A stretch of DNA of 64,000 nucleotides, taken from NCBI RefSeq assembly GCF_019880555.1, contig NZ_JAINVU010000002.1:62001-126000 (forward strand), written 5' to 3'. Numbering within the stretch: position 1 is the stretch's first letter; every line of letters starts with the position of its first letter. Positions 27,855 to 36,115 of the stretch are shown one piece after another. Below the pieces are notes generated by a model. That model saw only the letters and a program-made list of their open reading frames with translations, did not search any database and was not told the origin of the DNA. The translations under genes and the position numbers were made by a program. The stretch is from Hephaestia mangrovi (GTDB taxonomy: Bacteria; Pseudomonadota; Alphaproteobacteria; Sphingomonadales; Sphingomonadaceae).

Positions 27855-29600
27855 ATGATGCCTTTTTCGACCCTTCCGTCCGTTCTCGCCGATGCCCTTG
27901 CCGAGCGCGGCTTTGCTGCCCCCACCGCGGTTCAGGCCGCTGTCCTGACCGCCGAGGCCGAGGGGCGGGATCTGATCGTTTCTGCCCAGACCGGATCGGG
28001 CAAGACCGTCGCGTTCGGGCTCGCGTTCGCGGCCGATCTGCTCGATGCCGATGGCGGGCTGCCGCGCGCGCAAGCACCGCTCGCGCTGGTGATCGCGCCG
28101 ACCCGCGAGCTGGCGCTGCAGGTCAGCCGCGAGTTGATGTGGCTCTATGCCAAGGCCGGCGCGCGCATCGCGACCTGCGTCGGCGGCATGGATGCGTCCA
28201 AGGAGCGGCGCGCACTCAATGGTGGCGCGCACATCGTCGTCGGCACGCCGGGGCGGTTGCGCGACCATCTCGAACGCGGCGCGCTCGACCTGTCGGCGTT
28301 GAAGGCGGCGGTGCTCGACGAGGCCGACGAGATGCTCGACATGGGGTTCCGCGAGGATCTCGAGGAAATCCTCGACGCGACGCCGGGTGAGCGGCGTACG
28401 CTGCTGTTCTCGGCGACGATGCCCAAGCCGATTGTCGCGCTGGCGCGGCGCTATCAGCGCGATGCCTTGCGCTTGTCGACGGTGGGCGAGGATCGCGGCC
28501 ATGGCGACATCACCTATCAAGCAGTCACCGTCTCGCCCGCCGAGATAGAGGCGGCGGTGGTCAATCTGCTGCGCTTCCACGAAGCGGAAACCGCGATCCT
28601 GTTCTGCGCGACGCGCGACAACGTCCGCCGGCTGCACGCCATGCTGCAGGAGCGCGGCTTTGCCGTTGTCGCCTTGTCGGGCGAGCATTCCCAATCCGAA
28701 CGCAACCACGCGCTGCAGGCGCTGCGCGATCGGCGCGCGCGGGTCTGCGTTGCTACCGATGTTGCCGCGCGCGGCATTGATCTGCCCAGCCTCAGCCTCG
28801 TCATCCATGTCGAGATTCCGCGCGATGCGGAGACGCTGCAGCATCGATCGGGCCGCACCGGGCGCGCGGGGAACAAGGGCACCGCCGTGCTGATCGTTCC
28901 CTATCCGCGTCGCAAGCGGGTCGAATCGATGCTGCGCGGCGCGCGGATCAACGCGGCGTGGATCGACGCGCCGACCCCGGAAGCGATCCGCGCGCAGGAT
29001 CGCGAGCGGCTGCTGGCGGCACTTCTCGCACCGGTCGAGGTGGATGAAGAAGATCGAGCGATCGCCGAGCGGCTGCTGGCCGAGCGCGCGCCCGCGGACA
29101 TCGCCGCCGCGCTGGTTCGCGCGCATCGCGCATCGATGCCGCAGCCCGAGGAGATGATCGAGAACACGCCCGAAGCGCGCCGCGCGGCGCAGCAGGAGCG
29201 GCATCGCGCCGGGTTCGAGGACGTCGTCTGGTTCAGGATCGACATCGGCCGCCGCCAGAATGCCGATCCGCGCTGGCTGTTGCCGCTACTATGCCGGCGC
29301 GGGCACATCACTCGCAACGAGGTCGGTGCGATCCGGATCGGTGCGGACGAAACTCATTTCCAGGTACCGCGTGCGATCGCGGGGAAGTTCACGGCGGCGG
29401 TCGCGCGCACCGCGCGCGACGAGGACGAGCAGGCCGACGTGCGCATCGAGCCGTCCGAGGGCCCGCGCATGGCCGCGCGCGGCCAGCGCGAGGGCAGGGG
29501 GCGTCCTCCCGGCGGCCAGCACCGTCCCAAGCCGTTCCGGCCCGGCGGGCCGAAGCGCAAGGGCGCACCGGGCAAGCCGCGAAAGGGCAAGCCGGCGTGA
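27855..29600 (+). CDS. DEAD-box RNA helicase with DbpA-type RNA-binding domain
   Basis: The 581-residue protein contains the helicase motifs in order: AQTGSGKT (I, residues 44-51), APTRELALQV, VLDEADEMLDMGF (II), SATMPK (III), ATDVAARGIDLPSL and HRSGRTGRAG (VI). After about residue 440 a DbpA/CsdA-type RNA-binding domain is seen (VVWFRIDIGRRQNADPRWLLPLLCRRG), followed by an Arg/Gly/Pro/Lys-rich tail. It probably helps ribosome assembly or mRNA unwinding. The ATG at 27855 is followed directly by another at 27858; no convincing ribosome-binding site separates them. The stop overlaps the GTG of the next gene. Confidence 0.88.
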   Translation: MMPFSTLPSVLADALAERGFAAPTAVQAAVLTAEAEGRDLIVSAQTGSGKTVAFGLAFAADLLDADGGLPRAQAPLALVIAPTRELALQVSRELMWLYAKAGARIATCVGGMDASKERRALNGGAHIVVGTPGRLRDHLERGALDLSALKAAVLDEADEMLDMGFREDLEEILDATPGERRTLLFSATMPKPIVALARRYQRDALRLSTVGEDRGHGDITYQAVTVSPAEIEAAVVNLLRFHEAETAILFCATRDNVRRLHAMLQERGFAVVALSGEHSQSERNHALQALRDRRARVCVATDVAARGIDLPSLSLVIHVEIPRDAETLQHRSGRTGRAGNKGTAVLIVPYPRRKRVESMLRGARINAAWIDAPTPEAIRAQDRERLLAALLAPVEVDEEDRAIAERLLAERAPADIAAALVRAHRASMPQPEEMIENTPEARRAAQQERHRAGFEDVVWFRIDIGRRQNADPRWLLPLLCRRGHITRNEVGAIRIGADETHFQVPRAIAGKFTAAVARTARDEDEQADVRIEPSEGPRMAARGQREGRGRPPGGQHRPKPFRPGGPKRKGAPGKPRKGKPA

Positions 29601-30049
29601 CCTTGCGCATCCTCGTCGATGCGGATGCGTGCCCGGTCAAGGACGAGGTCTACAAGGTGGCATGGCGGCATGAGGTGGCGGTGGCGATCGTCAGCAACAG
29701 CTGGTTGCGCGTGCCCGATCACTCGGCGATCGAGCGTATCGTCGTAAGCGACGGCTTCGACGCCGCGGATGACTGGATCGCCGAGGCCGCGGGCAGCGAG
29801 ACGATCGTCGTCACTGCCGACATCCTGCTCGCCGACCGCTGCCTGAAGGTCGGGGCAAGCGTGCTGGCACCGACCGGCAAGCCGTTCACCGCAAACTCGA
29901 TCGGCGCCGCGATCGCGACGCGAGCGATCATGGCCGATTTGCGCGCGGGTGGCGATCAACTCGGTGGGCCGGCGCCGTTCTCGAAGGCCGATCGGTCGGC
30001 GTTCCTGCAGTCGCTCGATACGGCGATCGTGCGGCTGAAACGGCGCTGA
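29597..30049 (+). CDS. YaiI/YqxD family protein (UPF0178, DUF188)
   Basis: The 150-residue protein starts at the GTG at 29597, which overlaps the helicase stop (GTGA). RILVDADACPVKDEVYKVAWRH is the family signature, with acidic residues in a PIN-like arrangement. VVTADILLADRCLKVGA and KPFTANSIGAAIATRAIM follow. The family is widespread and its function unknown; a nuclease-like fold is often assumed. Coupling to an RNA helicase would agree with RNA processing, but this is weak evidence. Confidence 0.85.
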   Translation: MTLRILVDADACPVKDEVYKVAWRHEVAVAIVSNSWLRVPDHSAIERIVVSDGFDAADDWIAEAAGSETIVVTADILLADRCLKVGASVLAPTGKPFTANSIGAAIATRAIMADLRAGGDQLGGPAPFSKADRSAFLQSLDTAIVRLKRR

Positions 30050-30063
30050 CGCGCATTAGGGCC

Positions 30064-30143
30064 GTCACCCCGGACTTGTTCCGGAGTCCAACTCTCCGAT
30101 GGCACCCGTGGCCCGTTGGATGCCGGAACAAGTCCGGCATGAC
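30064..30143. repeat. Intergenic inverted repeat (REP-like element)
   Basis: Two 29-base arms at 30064-30092 and 30115-30143 are inverted copies with four mismatches. Each arm contains the core CGGACTTGTTCCGG, itself a small hairpin (CCGGA/TCCGG). Elements with this core are, in my experience, dispersed between genes of sphingomonads and other alphaproteobacteria. Here the element sits between two converging genes and could also serve as a bidirectional terminator. Confidence 0.7.
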
Positions 30144-30151
30144 GAAAGACG

Positions 30152-31984
30152 TTAGGCCGCGATTGCCTCCAGCGCCTCGCTCGCCTCCAGCCAGGCGCTT
30201 TCCGCACTGGCGACCTGATCGTCAAGCTCGGCGCGGCGCTTCATCAGGTCATTCATCGAGGCGCCGGCCGATGGATCGGCCATTGCCCGGTCGACCGCAC
30301 TGCGCTGTTCGGAAAGGCGGCTCAACTCGCTCTCCGCCGTCTTGGCGCGTTGCCGCAATTCCTTCTCGCGCTCGCGCGTCTCGGTGGCGCGGCGCTCCTT
30401 CCTGTCGGCTTTCTCGGCCTTCGGTTCGCCACTCAGCACCAGCGCGATATAATCGTCGACCGAACCGTCGAACTCCTTCGCTGTGCCGCCGTCGACCAGC
30501 ACCAGCCGGTCGGCGGTCATCTCGATCATGTGCTTGTCGTGGCTGACGATCACCACCGCGCCGGTATAGGCGTTGAGCGCCTGGATCAGCGCCTCGCGGG
30601 CGTCGACGTCGAGATGGTTGGTCGGCTCGTCGAGGATCAGCATGTGCGGCGCGTCGCGGGTAATCAGTGCCAGCGCGAGGCGCGCTCGCTCGCCGCCCGA
30701 CAGCTTGCCGACCGCAGTCGTCGCCTTCTGGCCCTGAAACCCGAAGCGGCCGAGCTGCGCGCGCACCGCGCCCTGGCTCGCGCCCTTCATCATCAGCGTC
30801 ATGTGCTGGAGCGGGGTTTCGTCGCGATCGAGTTCCTCGACCTGATATTGGGTGAAATAGCCGACGCGCATCTTGCCCGTGGCGGTGATCCCGCCCTCCA
30901 TCGGCGCGAGCTGCGCGGCAAGCAGGCGGGCGAGCGTCGTCTTGCCGTTGCCGTTGCGGCCCAGCAGCGCGATGCGATCGTCGGGATCGAGCCTGAGGTT
31001 GAGCCGCTTGAGGATCGGCGTCTCGCCATAGCCGACGGTGGCCATGTCCATCGTCACCAGCGGCGGGCGCAGCTCGTCGGGATCGGGGAAATCAAAGCTC
31101 AGGCTGGGATCGTCGATCAGCTCGGCGATCGGCTGCATCTTGGCGAGCATCTTGGCGCGCGACTGCGCCTGCTTCGCGGTCGAGGCGCGCGCCGAATTGC
31201 GCGCGACATAATCCTGCAGCTTCTCGCGCTCGGCCTGCTGCTTGGCGCACGCCGAGGCGATCTGCGCCTGGCGCTCGGCGCGCTGCTTCTCGAACGCGTC
31301 GTATCCGCCCGGGTACAGCGTCAGCTTGCCGCCCGACAGATGCAGGATGTGATCGACGACGTTGTTGAGGAAATCGCGCTCGTGGCTGACCAGCAGGATC
31401 GTCGCCGGATAGCTCTTGAGGAAATCCTCCAGCCACAGCACGGCTTCGAGATCGAGGTGGTTGGAGGGTTCGTCGAGCAGCAGCACGTCGGGTTGCGAGA
31501 ACAACAGGCTGGCGAGCGCCACGCGCATCTTCCAGCCGCCCGAGAAACTGTCGAGCGGGCATTGCTGCGCCGCTTCGTCGAACCCGAGGCCGATCAGGAT
31601 GCGCGCCGCGCGCGCCTCGGCGGTATAGGCGTCGATCGCGATCAGCCGCTCATAGACGTCGCCCAGCCGATCGGGATCGGTGCAGGTCTCGCTCTCGGCC
31701 ATCAGCGCGGTGCGCTCGGTATCGGCGGCCAGCACCGTTTCCAGCGGCGTGGCGTCGCCCGCCGGCGCTTCTTGCGCGATATAGCCGAGCCGGGTGCCGC
31801 GCGGCATGTCGATCGATCCCGTGTCGGGCTCGATACCGCCGGTGATGGTGCGGACCAGCGTCGTCTTGCCGGCACCATTGCGCCCGATGAGGCCGATGCG
31901 GCCGCGCGGCGGCAGCCTGGCAGTGGCACCATCGATGATCGTGCGTCCGCCGAGGCGCACGGTGATGTCGGTCAGATTGAGCAT
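30152..31984 (-). CDS. ABC-F family ATP-binding protein
   Basis: With the ATG at 31984 the protein is 610 residues: MLNLTDITVRLGG, Walker A GRNGAGKTT, the first signature FSGGWKMRVALA and LLDEPSNHLD. The ABC-F linker with many Gln/Ala/Arg residues is followed by the second ATPase (Walker A GRNGNGKTT, LSGGERARLALA, LDEPTNHLD) and a coiled-coil C-terminus. There are no membrane segments. ABC-F proteins bind the ribosomal E site and relieve stalled translation or give antibiotic protection; the layout is closest to the YheS/Uup group. An ATG at 32008 with GGGGGA before it is an alternative start adding eight residues. Confidence 0.88.
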   Translation of the reverse strand: MLNLTDITVRLGGRTIIDGATARLPPRGRIGLIGRNGAGKTTLVRTITGGIEPDTGSIDMPRGTRLGYIAQEAPAGDATPLETVLAADTERTALMAESETCTDPDRLGDVYERLIAIDAYTAEARAARILIGLGFDEAAQQCPLDSFSGGWKMRVALASLLFSQPDVLLLDEPSNHLDLEAVLWLEDFLKSYPATILLVSHERDFLNNVVDHILHLSGGKLTLYPGGYDAFEKQRAERQAQIASACAKQQAEREKLQDYVARNSARASTAKQAQSRAKMLAKMQPIAELIDDPSLSFDFPDPDELRPPLVTMDMATVGYGETPILKRLNLRLDPDDRIALLGRNGNGKTTLARLLAAQLAPMEGGITATGKMRVGYFTQYQVEELDRDETPLQHMTLMMKGASQGAVRAQLGRFGFQGQKATTAVGKLSGGERARLALALITRDAPHMLILDEPTNHLDVDAREALIQALNAYTGAVVIVSHDKHMIEMTADRLVLVDGGTAKEFDGSVDDYIALVLSGEPKAEKADRKERRATETREREKELRQRAKTAESELSRLSEQRSAVDRAMADPSAGASMNDLMKRRAELDDQVASAESAWLEASEALEAIAA

Positions 31985-32087
31985 ATCGGCGGCGCCGTAG
32001 CAGAACATGGGGAATCCCCCAAGCGTTAGCGATCAGCTCGTCCCGCTTATCGCCGGCGGTGTGGTGCGGTCCCGGCATGACATAACG

Positions 32088-32107
32088 ATATAAACATATC
32101 TTTATAT
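32088..32107. promoter_or_regulatory. AT-rich palindrome upstream of the metE riboswitch
   Basis: ATATAAACATATCTTTATAT departs from a perfect 20-bp palindrome in one pair only and stands out in GC-rich DNA. Palindromes of this form are known to me from the methionine regulators of the ArsR family (SahR/SamR type) in Proteobacteria, which sense S-adenosylhomocysteine or S-adenosylmethionine. It lies about 50 bases before the riboswitch, so it may control transcription of metE. The regulator is not in the window. Confidence 0.5.
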
Positions 32108-32149
32108 TGTTCTTGACGCGGTTCGCGAAATCCGCGATCAAGCCGGCGT

Positions 32150-32347
32150 CGAGGTTCCCCGTCCCAGGCATGGCGGCGGGGCTAAGACGGGAAGCCGGTG
32201 GCGCGTCTTGAAGGCGCGGAGTCCGGCGCTGCCCCCGCAACTGTAAGCGGCGAGCGGCGATCCCAATCGATGGTCACTGGCGTGCCGCACGCGCGCCGGG
32301 AAGGCCGGGATCGACGTGCTGACCCGCAAGCCAGGAGACCTGCCTTT
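32150..32347 (+). ncRNA. Cobalamin riboswitch in the metE leader
   Basis: The leader contains the conserved blocks of the cobalamin aptamer in order: GAGGTTCC at 32151, GGGAAGCCGGTG near 32189, the B12 box region GCTGCCCCCGCAACTGTAAG near 32228, CACTGG, CGGGAAGGC near 32298 and the closing CCGCAAGCCAGGAGACCTGCC near 32322-32342. Roughly 155 bases separate it from the metE start, enough for an expression platform. Bound cobalamin should shut down the B12-independent enzyme, which implies that a B12-dependent MetH exists elsewhere in the genome. The ends are estimates. Confidence 0.92.
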
Positions 32348-32503
32348 CGACGCGATAACGTTCCTCGGACGGGGGTTCCTCCGGTGGATCGCGCCAGACG
32401 CACGAGTTGCGTCGCGTGTCCGCCAACCTCCGGGCCGCGTCGTCTCCTGCGCCCTCGCGCGCTCTATCCTGGTTCACCGGTCCGGCCTGACCAGGAGTGC
32501 ATG

Positions 32504-34846
32504 ATGACTGTTTCAGCCGCCAATCTCGGTTTCCCCCGCATCGGCCCGCGCCGCGAGCTCAAGGCCGCAACCGAAGCCTATTGGGCCGGCAAAATCGACG
32601 AAGCGACATTGCTTCAGACCGCAAAAGACCTGCGCGCCGCGACCTGGGATCGCCAGAAAGCCGCCGGCATCGAGGTGATCCCGTCGAACGATTTCTCCTT
32701 CTATGACCAGGTGCTCGATACCTCGGTGATGGTCGGCGCAATTCCGGAAATCTATCGCGCGATCGGCGCGCCCGACTCGCTCGACGTCTATTTCGCGATG
32801 GCGCGCGGCCGCCAGACCGGAGCCAGCCCGGAGGCGATCGAACACGGCTGTGCCCACGGCCACGGCGCCGGATTGGACGTGCCCGCGCAGGAAATGACCA
32901 AGTGGTGCGACACCAATTATCATTATATGGTGCCCGAGGTGGCACCCGATCAGGCGTTCGCGCTGTCGGCGACCAAGCCGATCGACCATTTCCAGGAAGC
33001 CAGGGCACTCGGCCACCATACCCGCCCGGTGATCCTCGGCCCGGTCACGTATCTGCTGCTCGCCAAATCGAAGACAGGGGGCTTCGATCCGTTGTCGCTG
33101 CTGCCCAGGTTGCTGCCCGTCTATGCCGCGTTGCTGGCGAAGCTGGCCGAGGCCGGTGCAGACTGGGTGCAGATCGACGAACCCGCGCTGGTGCTCGATC
33201 TCGGCGATGCGGCGCGCGATGCCTATCGCACCGCTTATGCCGAACTCGCGAAGGTGCGCGGCATCAAGCTGATGCTGGCGACCTATTTCGGCGCGCTGGG
33301 CGACAATCTGGAAACGGCATTGGCGCTGCCTGTTGCCGGCCTGCACGTCGATCTGGTCCGCGCGCCCGAGCAACTCGATGCGGTGCTCGCCGGTGCGCGC
33401 GATGATCTCGTCCTGTCATTGGGCGTGATCGACGGGCGCAACGTCTGGAAAGCCGATCTTACCGCTTTGCTCGACCGCTATGATATGGTCGTCAGGCAGC
33501 GTGCCGAGGTCCAGATCGCGCCGTCCTGCTCGCTGCTCCACACGCCGGTCGATCTCGCGCTGGAAACCAAGCTCGATGCCGAGATCAAGGACTGGCTGGC
33601 CTTCGCCGCGCAGAAGCTGGAGGAGATTGCCATCCTGCGCCAGGGCCTTGCCGAGGGGCGCTACATCATCTGGGCCGAACTGGCCGACAATGCCGATTCG
33701 ATCGCGAGCCGCCGCCGCTCGCCGCTGACGCGGAACCCCGCGGTGCGCGATCGCCTCGCGACGGTCGATGCTGCGATGGCCCGCCGCGGCGCGCCGTTCG
33801 CGGAGCGGATCAAGGCGCAGCAGGCACATCTCGGCTTGCCACCGTTGCCGACGACGACGATCGGGTCGTTCCCGCAGACGCCCGAGGTGCGTAAGGCGCG
33901 TGCCGCGCACGGCAAGGGCGAACTGGACGATGCCGGCTACGAGGCCTTCCTTCAGGAAGAGACGGTCCGCACCGTCAAATGGCAGGAAGACGCGGGCATC
34001 GACGTGCTCGTCCATGGCGAGTTCGAGCGCAACGACATGGTGCAATATTTCGGCGAGCAGCTCGCCGGGTTCGCGTTCAGCCACGCCGGCTGGGTGCAGA
34101 GCTACGGCTCGCGCTGCGTCCGCCCGCCGATCATCTTCGGAGACGTCTCGCGGCCCGGGCCGATGACAGTCAAATGGTGGCGCTATGCCCAGAGCCTGAC
34201 CGACAAGCCGATGAAAGGCATGCTGACCGGCCCCGTCACCATTCTCAACTGGTCGTTCGTCCGCGACGATCAGCCGCGCGAGGACACGTGTCGCCAGATC
34301 GCGCTGGCGATCCGCGACGAGGTGCTCGACCTCGAGGCGGCCGGGGCCAAGATCATCCAGATCGATGAGGCGGCGCTGCGCGAGGGCTTGCCGCTGCGCA
34401 AGGCCGACTGGCAATATTATCTCGGCTGGGCGGTGGAGAGCTTTCGCCTCTCGGCGGCTGGCGTTGGCGACGCAACGCAGATCCACACACACATGTGTTA
34501 TTCGGAGTTCAACGAGATCATCGAATCGATCGGCGCCATGGATGCCGACGTCATTTCGATCGAGACCTCGCGCTCGAAAATGGAACTGCTCGACGCGTTC
34601 GTCGACTATGACTATCCCAACGAGATCGGGCCGGGCGTGTATGACATCCACAGCCCCCGTATTCCCTCCGCCGGGGAGATGGAGGCACTGCTGCTCAAGG
34701 CAAGCGAGCGGCTGTCGCCCGGGCAATTATGGGTCAATCCCGATTGCGGCCTCAAAACGCGCAAGTGGGAGGACGTGAAGCCGGCGCTGGAGAATATGGT
34801 CGCCGCGGCCAAGGCGGCGCGAGCCGCCCTTGTTGCGCCTGCCTGA
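32504..34846 (+). CDS. metE: Cobalamin-independent methionine synthase
   Basis: The 780-residue protein makes methionine by moving the methyl group of 5-methyl-tetrahydropteroyl-triglutamate to homocysteine, in the cytoplasm, with zinc. It starts [19 protein letters not shown] as usual for MetE. The C-terminal barrel holds [15 protein letters not shown], the zinc ligands in [11 protein letters not shown] and [14 protein letters not shown], and length matches the family. Two ATGs stand in tandem at 32501 and 32504; AGGAG at 32493-32497 is best spaced for the second. The gene stands alone behind a cobalamin riboswitch and an AT-rich palindrome. Confidence 0.95.
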   Translation: MTVSAANLGFPRIGPRRELKAATEAYWAGKIDEATLLQTAKDLRAATWDRQKAAGIEVIPSNDFSFYDQVLDTSVMVGAIPEIYRAIGAPDSLDVYFAMARGRQTGASPEAIEHGCAHGHGAGLDVPAQEMTKWCDTNYHYMVPEVAPDQAFALSATKPIDHFQEARALGHHTRPVILGPVTYLLLAKSKTGGFDPLSLLPRLLPVYAALLAKLAEAGADWVQIDEPALVLDLGDAARDAYRTAYAELAKVRGIKLMLATYFGALGDNLETALALPVAGLHVDLVRAPEQLDAVLAGARDDLVLSLGVIDGRNVWKADLTALLDRYDMVVRQRAEVQIAPSCSLLHTPVDLALETKLDAEIKDWLAFAAQKLEEIAILRQGLAEGRYIIWAELADNADSIASRRRSPLTRNPAVRDRLATVDAAMARRGAPFAERIKAQQAHLGLPPLPTTTIGSFPQTPEVRKARAAHGKGELDDAGYEAFLQEETVRTVKWQEDAGIDVLVHGEFERNDMVQYFGEQLAGFAFSHAGWVQSYGSRCVRPPIIFGDVSRPGPMTVKWWRYAQSLTDKPMKGMLTGPVTILNWSFVRDDQPREDTCRQIALAIRDEVLDLEAAGAKIIQIDEAALREGLPLRKADWQYYLGWAVESFRLSAAGVGDATQIHTHMCYSEFNEIIESIGAMDADVISIETSRSKMELLDAFVDYDYPNEIGPGVYDIHSPRIPSAGEMEALLLKASERLSPGQLWVNPDCGLKTRKWEDVKPALENMVAAAKAARAALVAPA

Positions 34847-34948
34847 TCCGGGCGCGCCGGTCCCTGCGGCCTGCTCGATGGTGTCGAAGCAGCCCGTTGC
34901 TCGTGCCGATCGCAACGGCTCGGGGTGCAACCAGTCCGAATCGGCGCC

Positions 34949-34978
34949 GGGCGGGGCCGGATGCGCGTGGCCCCGCCC
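34949..34978 (+). terminator. Strong GC hairpin downstream of metE
   Basis: GGGCGGGGCC at 34949-34958 and GGCCCCGCCC at 34969-34978 form a perfect 10-bp stem with a 10-base loop, 100 bases after the metE stop. No T-run follows. It may act as a terminator or mRNA-stabilising end. Confidence 0.45.
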
Positions 34979-35049
34979 GAGCGGGCTGTCGTCGCATCCG
35001 ACGACCGCCCCGGCATTGCCCCCTGTCATGCAATGCCAGCCGATTCGCA

Positions 35050-35073
35050 CCGCACCATTCGGCGGCGGTGCGG
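35050..35073 (-). terminator. Hairpin immediately after the DUF1508 gene
   Basis: CCGCACC (35050-35056) and GGTGCGG (35067-35073) form a 7-bp stem directly next to the stop codon of the minus-strand gene. No T-run follows on the minus strand. Confidence 0.35.
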
Positions 35074-35250
35074 CTAGTCGAGTTCCACCGTCTCGGCGGC
35101 CGGAACGTGTTTCTTGATCGCTTCGATCGCCCGTTTGGCGCCGCTGCGCGCGCTATACCCTTCGGTGGAGAAGATCGTTTCGGCATTGAACTTGAATCGC
35201 ACCCGGTGCTCGCCCGCCTTGTCGGTGTAGATTTCGAAGCGATGGGCCAT
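35074..35250 (-). CDS. Small DUF1508 (YegP-like) protein
   Basis: The 58-residue protein MAHRFEIYTDKAGEHRVRFK continues with FNAETIFSTEGYSARSGAKRAIEAIKKH, one complete YegP/DUF1508 repeat (E. coli YegP has two). These small cytoplasmic proteins have a beta-beta-beta-alpha fold and no settled function. I chose the ATG at 35250; frame upstream of it has no homology. The gene stands alone on the minus strand. Confidence 0.82.
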   Translation of the reverse strand: MAHRFEIYTDKAGEHRVRFKFNAETIFSTEGYSARSGAKRAIEAIKKHVPAAETVELD

Positions 35251-35359
35251 GCGCTGTTTCCTTGCCGTCCAGCCAATTCGTCCTTTTCGGCCCGTCGTAT
35301 CGCGTCCCGGCGCCGGTTCGCTATTGAGCGACGCAACCCCGAATGTCGCTCCGAGGCCG

Positions 35360-35405
35360 AAAAAAGGGGGCAACGGTCACCTTTGGGGGGCTCGACCGTT
35401 GCCCC
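35360..35405 (-). terminator. Rho-independent terminator, minus strand
   Basis: A 12-bp perfect stem with a 15-base loop is followed on the minus strand by TTTTTT. It is the strongest intrinsic terminator in the window and ends the candidate small RNA. Confidence 0.75.
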
Positions 35406-35530
35406 GGGGTTGTGCGTTCCCACACGTGTCGCCAGGGAGGCACGACAACCCTGATCGGGCATGGCGGCGGGCAGGTCCAGTAAATTGCCGTAAATTGCAC
35501 ATAATATACTGAAACAATAGCGAATTTCTC
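35360..35530 (-). ncRNA. Candidate small RNA with intrinsic terminator
   Basis: In the 352-base gap between the DUF1508 and lipoprotein genes, a perfect 12-bp stem (GGGGCAACGGTC at 35367-35378, GACCGTTGCCCC at 35394-35405) is followed on the minus strand by six Ts (35360-35365). No protein-coding gene lies on the minus strand before it. Just upstream, TGTCG and CGACA close a loop that reads TGCCTCCCTGG on the RNA, i.e. an exposed CCUCC anti-Shine-Dalgarno motif typical of alphaproteobacterial regulatory RNAs. An AT-rich promoter-like tract lies at about 35490-35530 (TATATTATG on the minus strand). The 5' end is a guess. Confidence 0.55.
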
Positions 35531-35602
35531 CGACAATTCATGCGGCCGCACGCGCCGCTTGCCTTGTTCGCCGCCCGGATTATCCTGTCCTACGTGACCG
35601 GA

Positions 35603-36076
35603 ATGAAAATCCATGCCCGGACGGCGGCTCTGGCAGCGGTGCTGGCGCTCGCCGGGTGCGCGCCGTCGATCCGGCACTTCGGCGGCGCGGTGGCCGGCGA
35701 TCCACGCGCGAGCTTCGTCATGGCGCCGGGCAACGACGCCGCTGCTATCGCCGCGGTGCACGATGCTTTGGTATCTGCGGGCCGTGTAGAAACCGCGGAC
35801 GCGGCGCAGCGGATCGAGGTCGGCTTCGCGGTGCGGCCGCGCCGGCTGGCGCTGACGGTGCCTGATGGGGCGGGCGGAAATACGACGGTCTCACCCGAGG
35901 CCAAGGCGCCGCCCAGCTTCTGCCACCGGCAAGCCTATGTCCTCACCGTGGCGATGATCGATCGTACCACCGGTGCAGTGGTGCGTCGCACCGGCGCGAT
36001 CACCTCGCGCTGCCACGGCGCGCCCGCGACGGTGCTGCCGCTGCTCGCGAAAGCAGCTCTCGCCAACCAAGCATAG
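35603..36076 (+). CDS. Small outer-membrane-type lipoprotein (DUF4136-like)
   Basis: With the ATG at 35603 the protein has 157 residues. MKIHARTAALAAVLALAGCA is a lipoprotein signal with the lipobox LAGC, so Cys19 is lipidated. The body contains VHDALVSAGRVETADAAQRIEVGFAVRPR and VAMIDRTTGAVVRRTGAI, similar to DUF4136-type lipoproteins with a short repeated alpha/beta fold. Two Cys in SFCHRQ and SRCHGAP may form a disulphide. The role is unknown. It converges on the CHASE2 kinase gene. Confidence 0.7.
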   Translation: MKIHARTAALAAVLALAGCAPSIRHFGGAVAGDPRASFVMAPGNDAAAIAAVHDALVSAGRVETADAAQRIEVGFAVRPRRLALTVPDGAGGNTTVSPEAKAPPSFCHRQAYVLTVAMIDRTTGAVVRRTGAITSRCHGAPATVLPLLAKAALANQA

Positions 36077-36115
36077 GCGCTGCGCCGCCGCGCTCATGCT
36101 ATGTCGGCGGATGGG

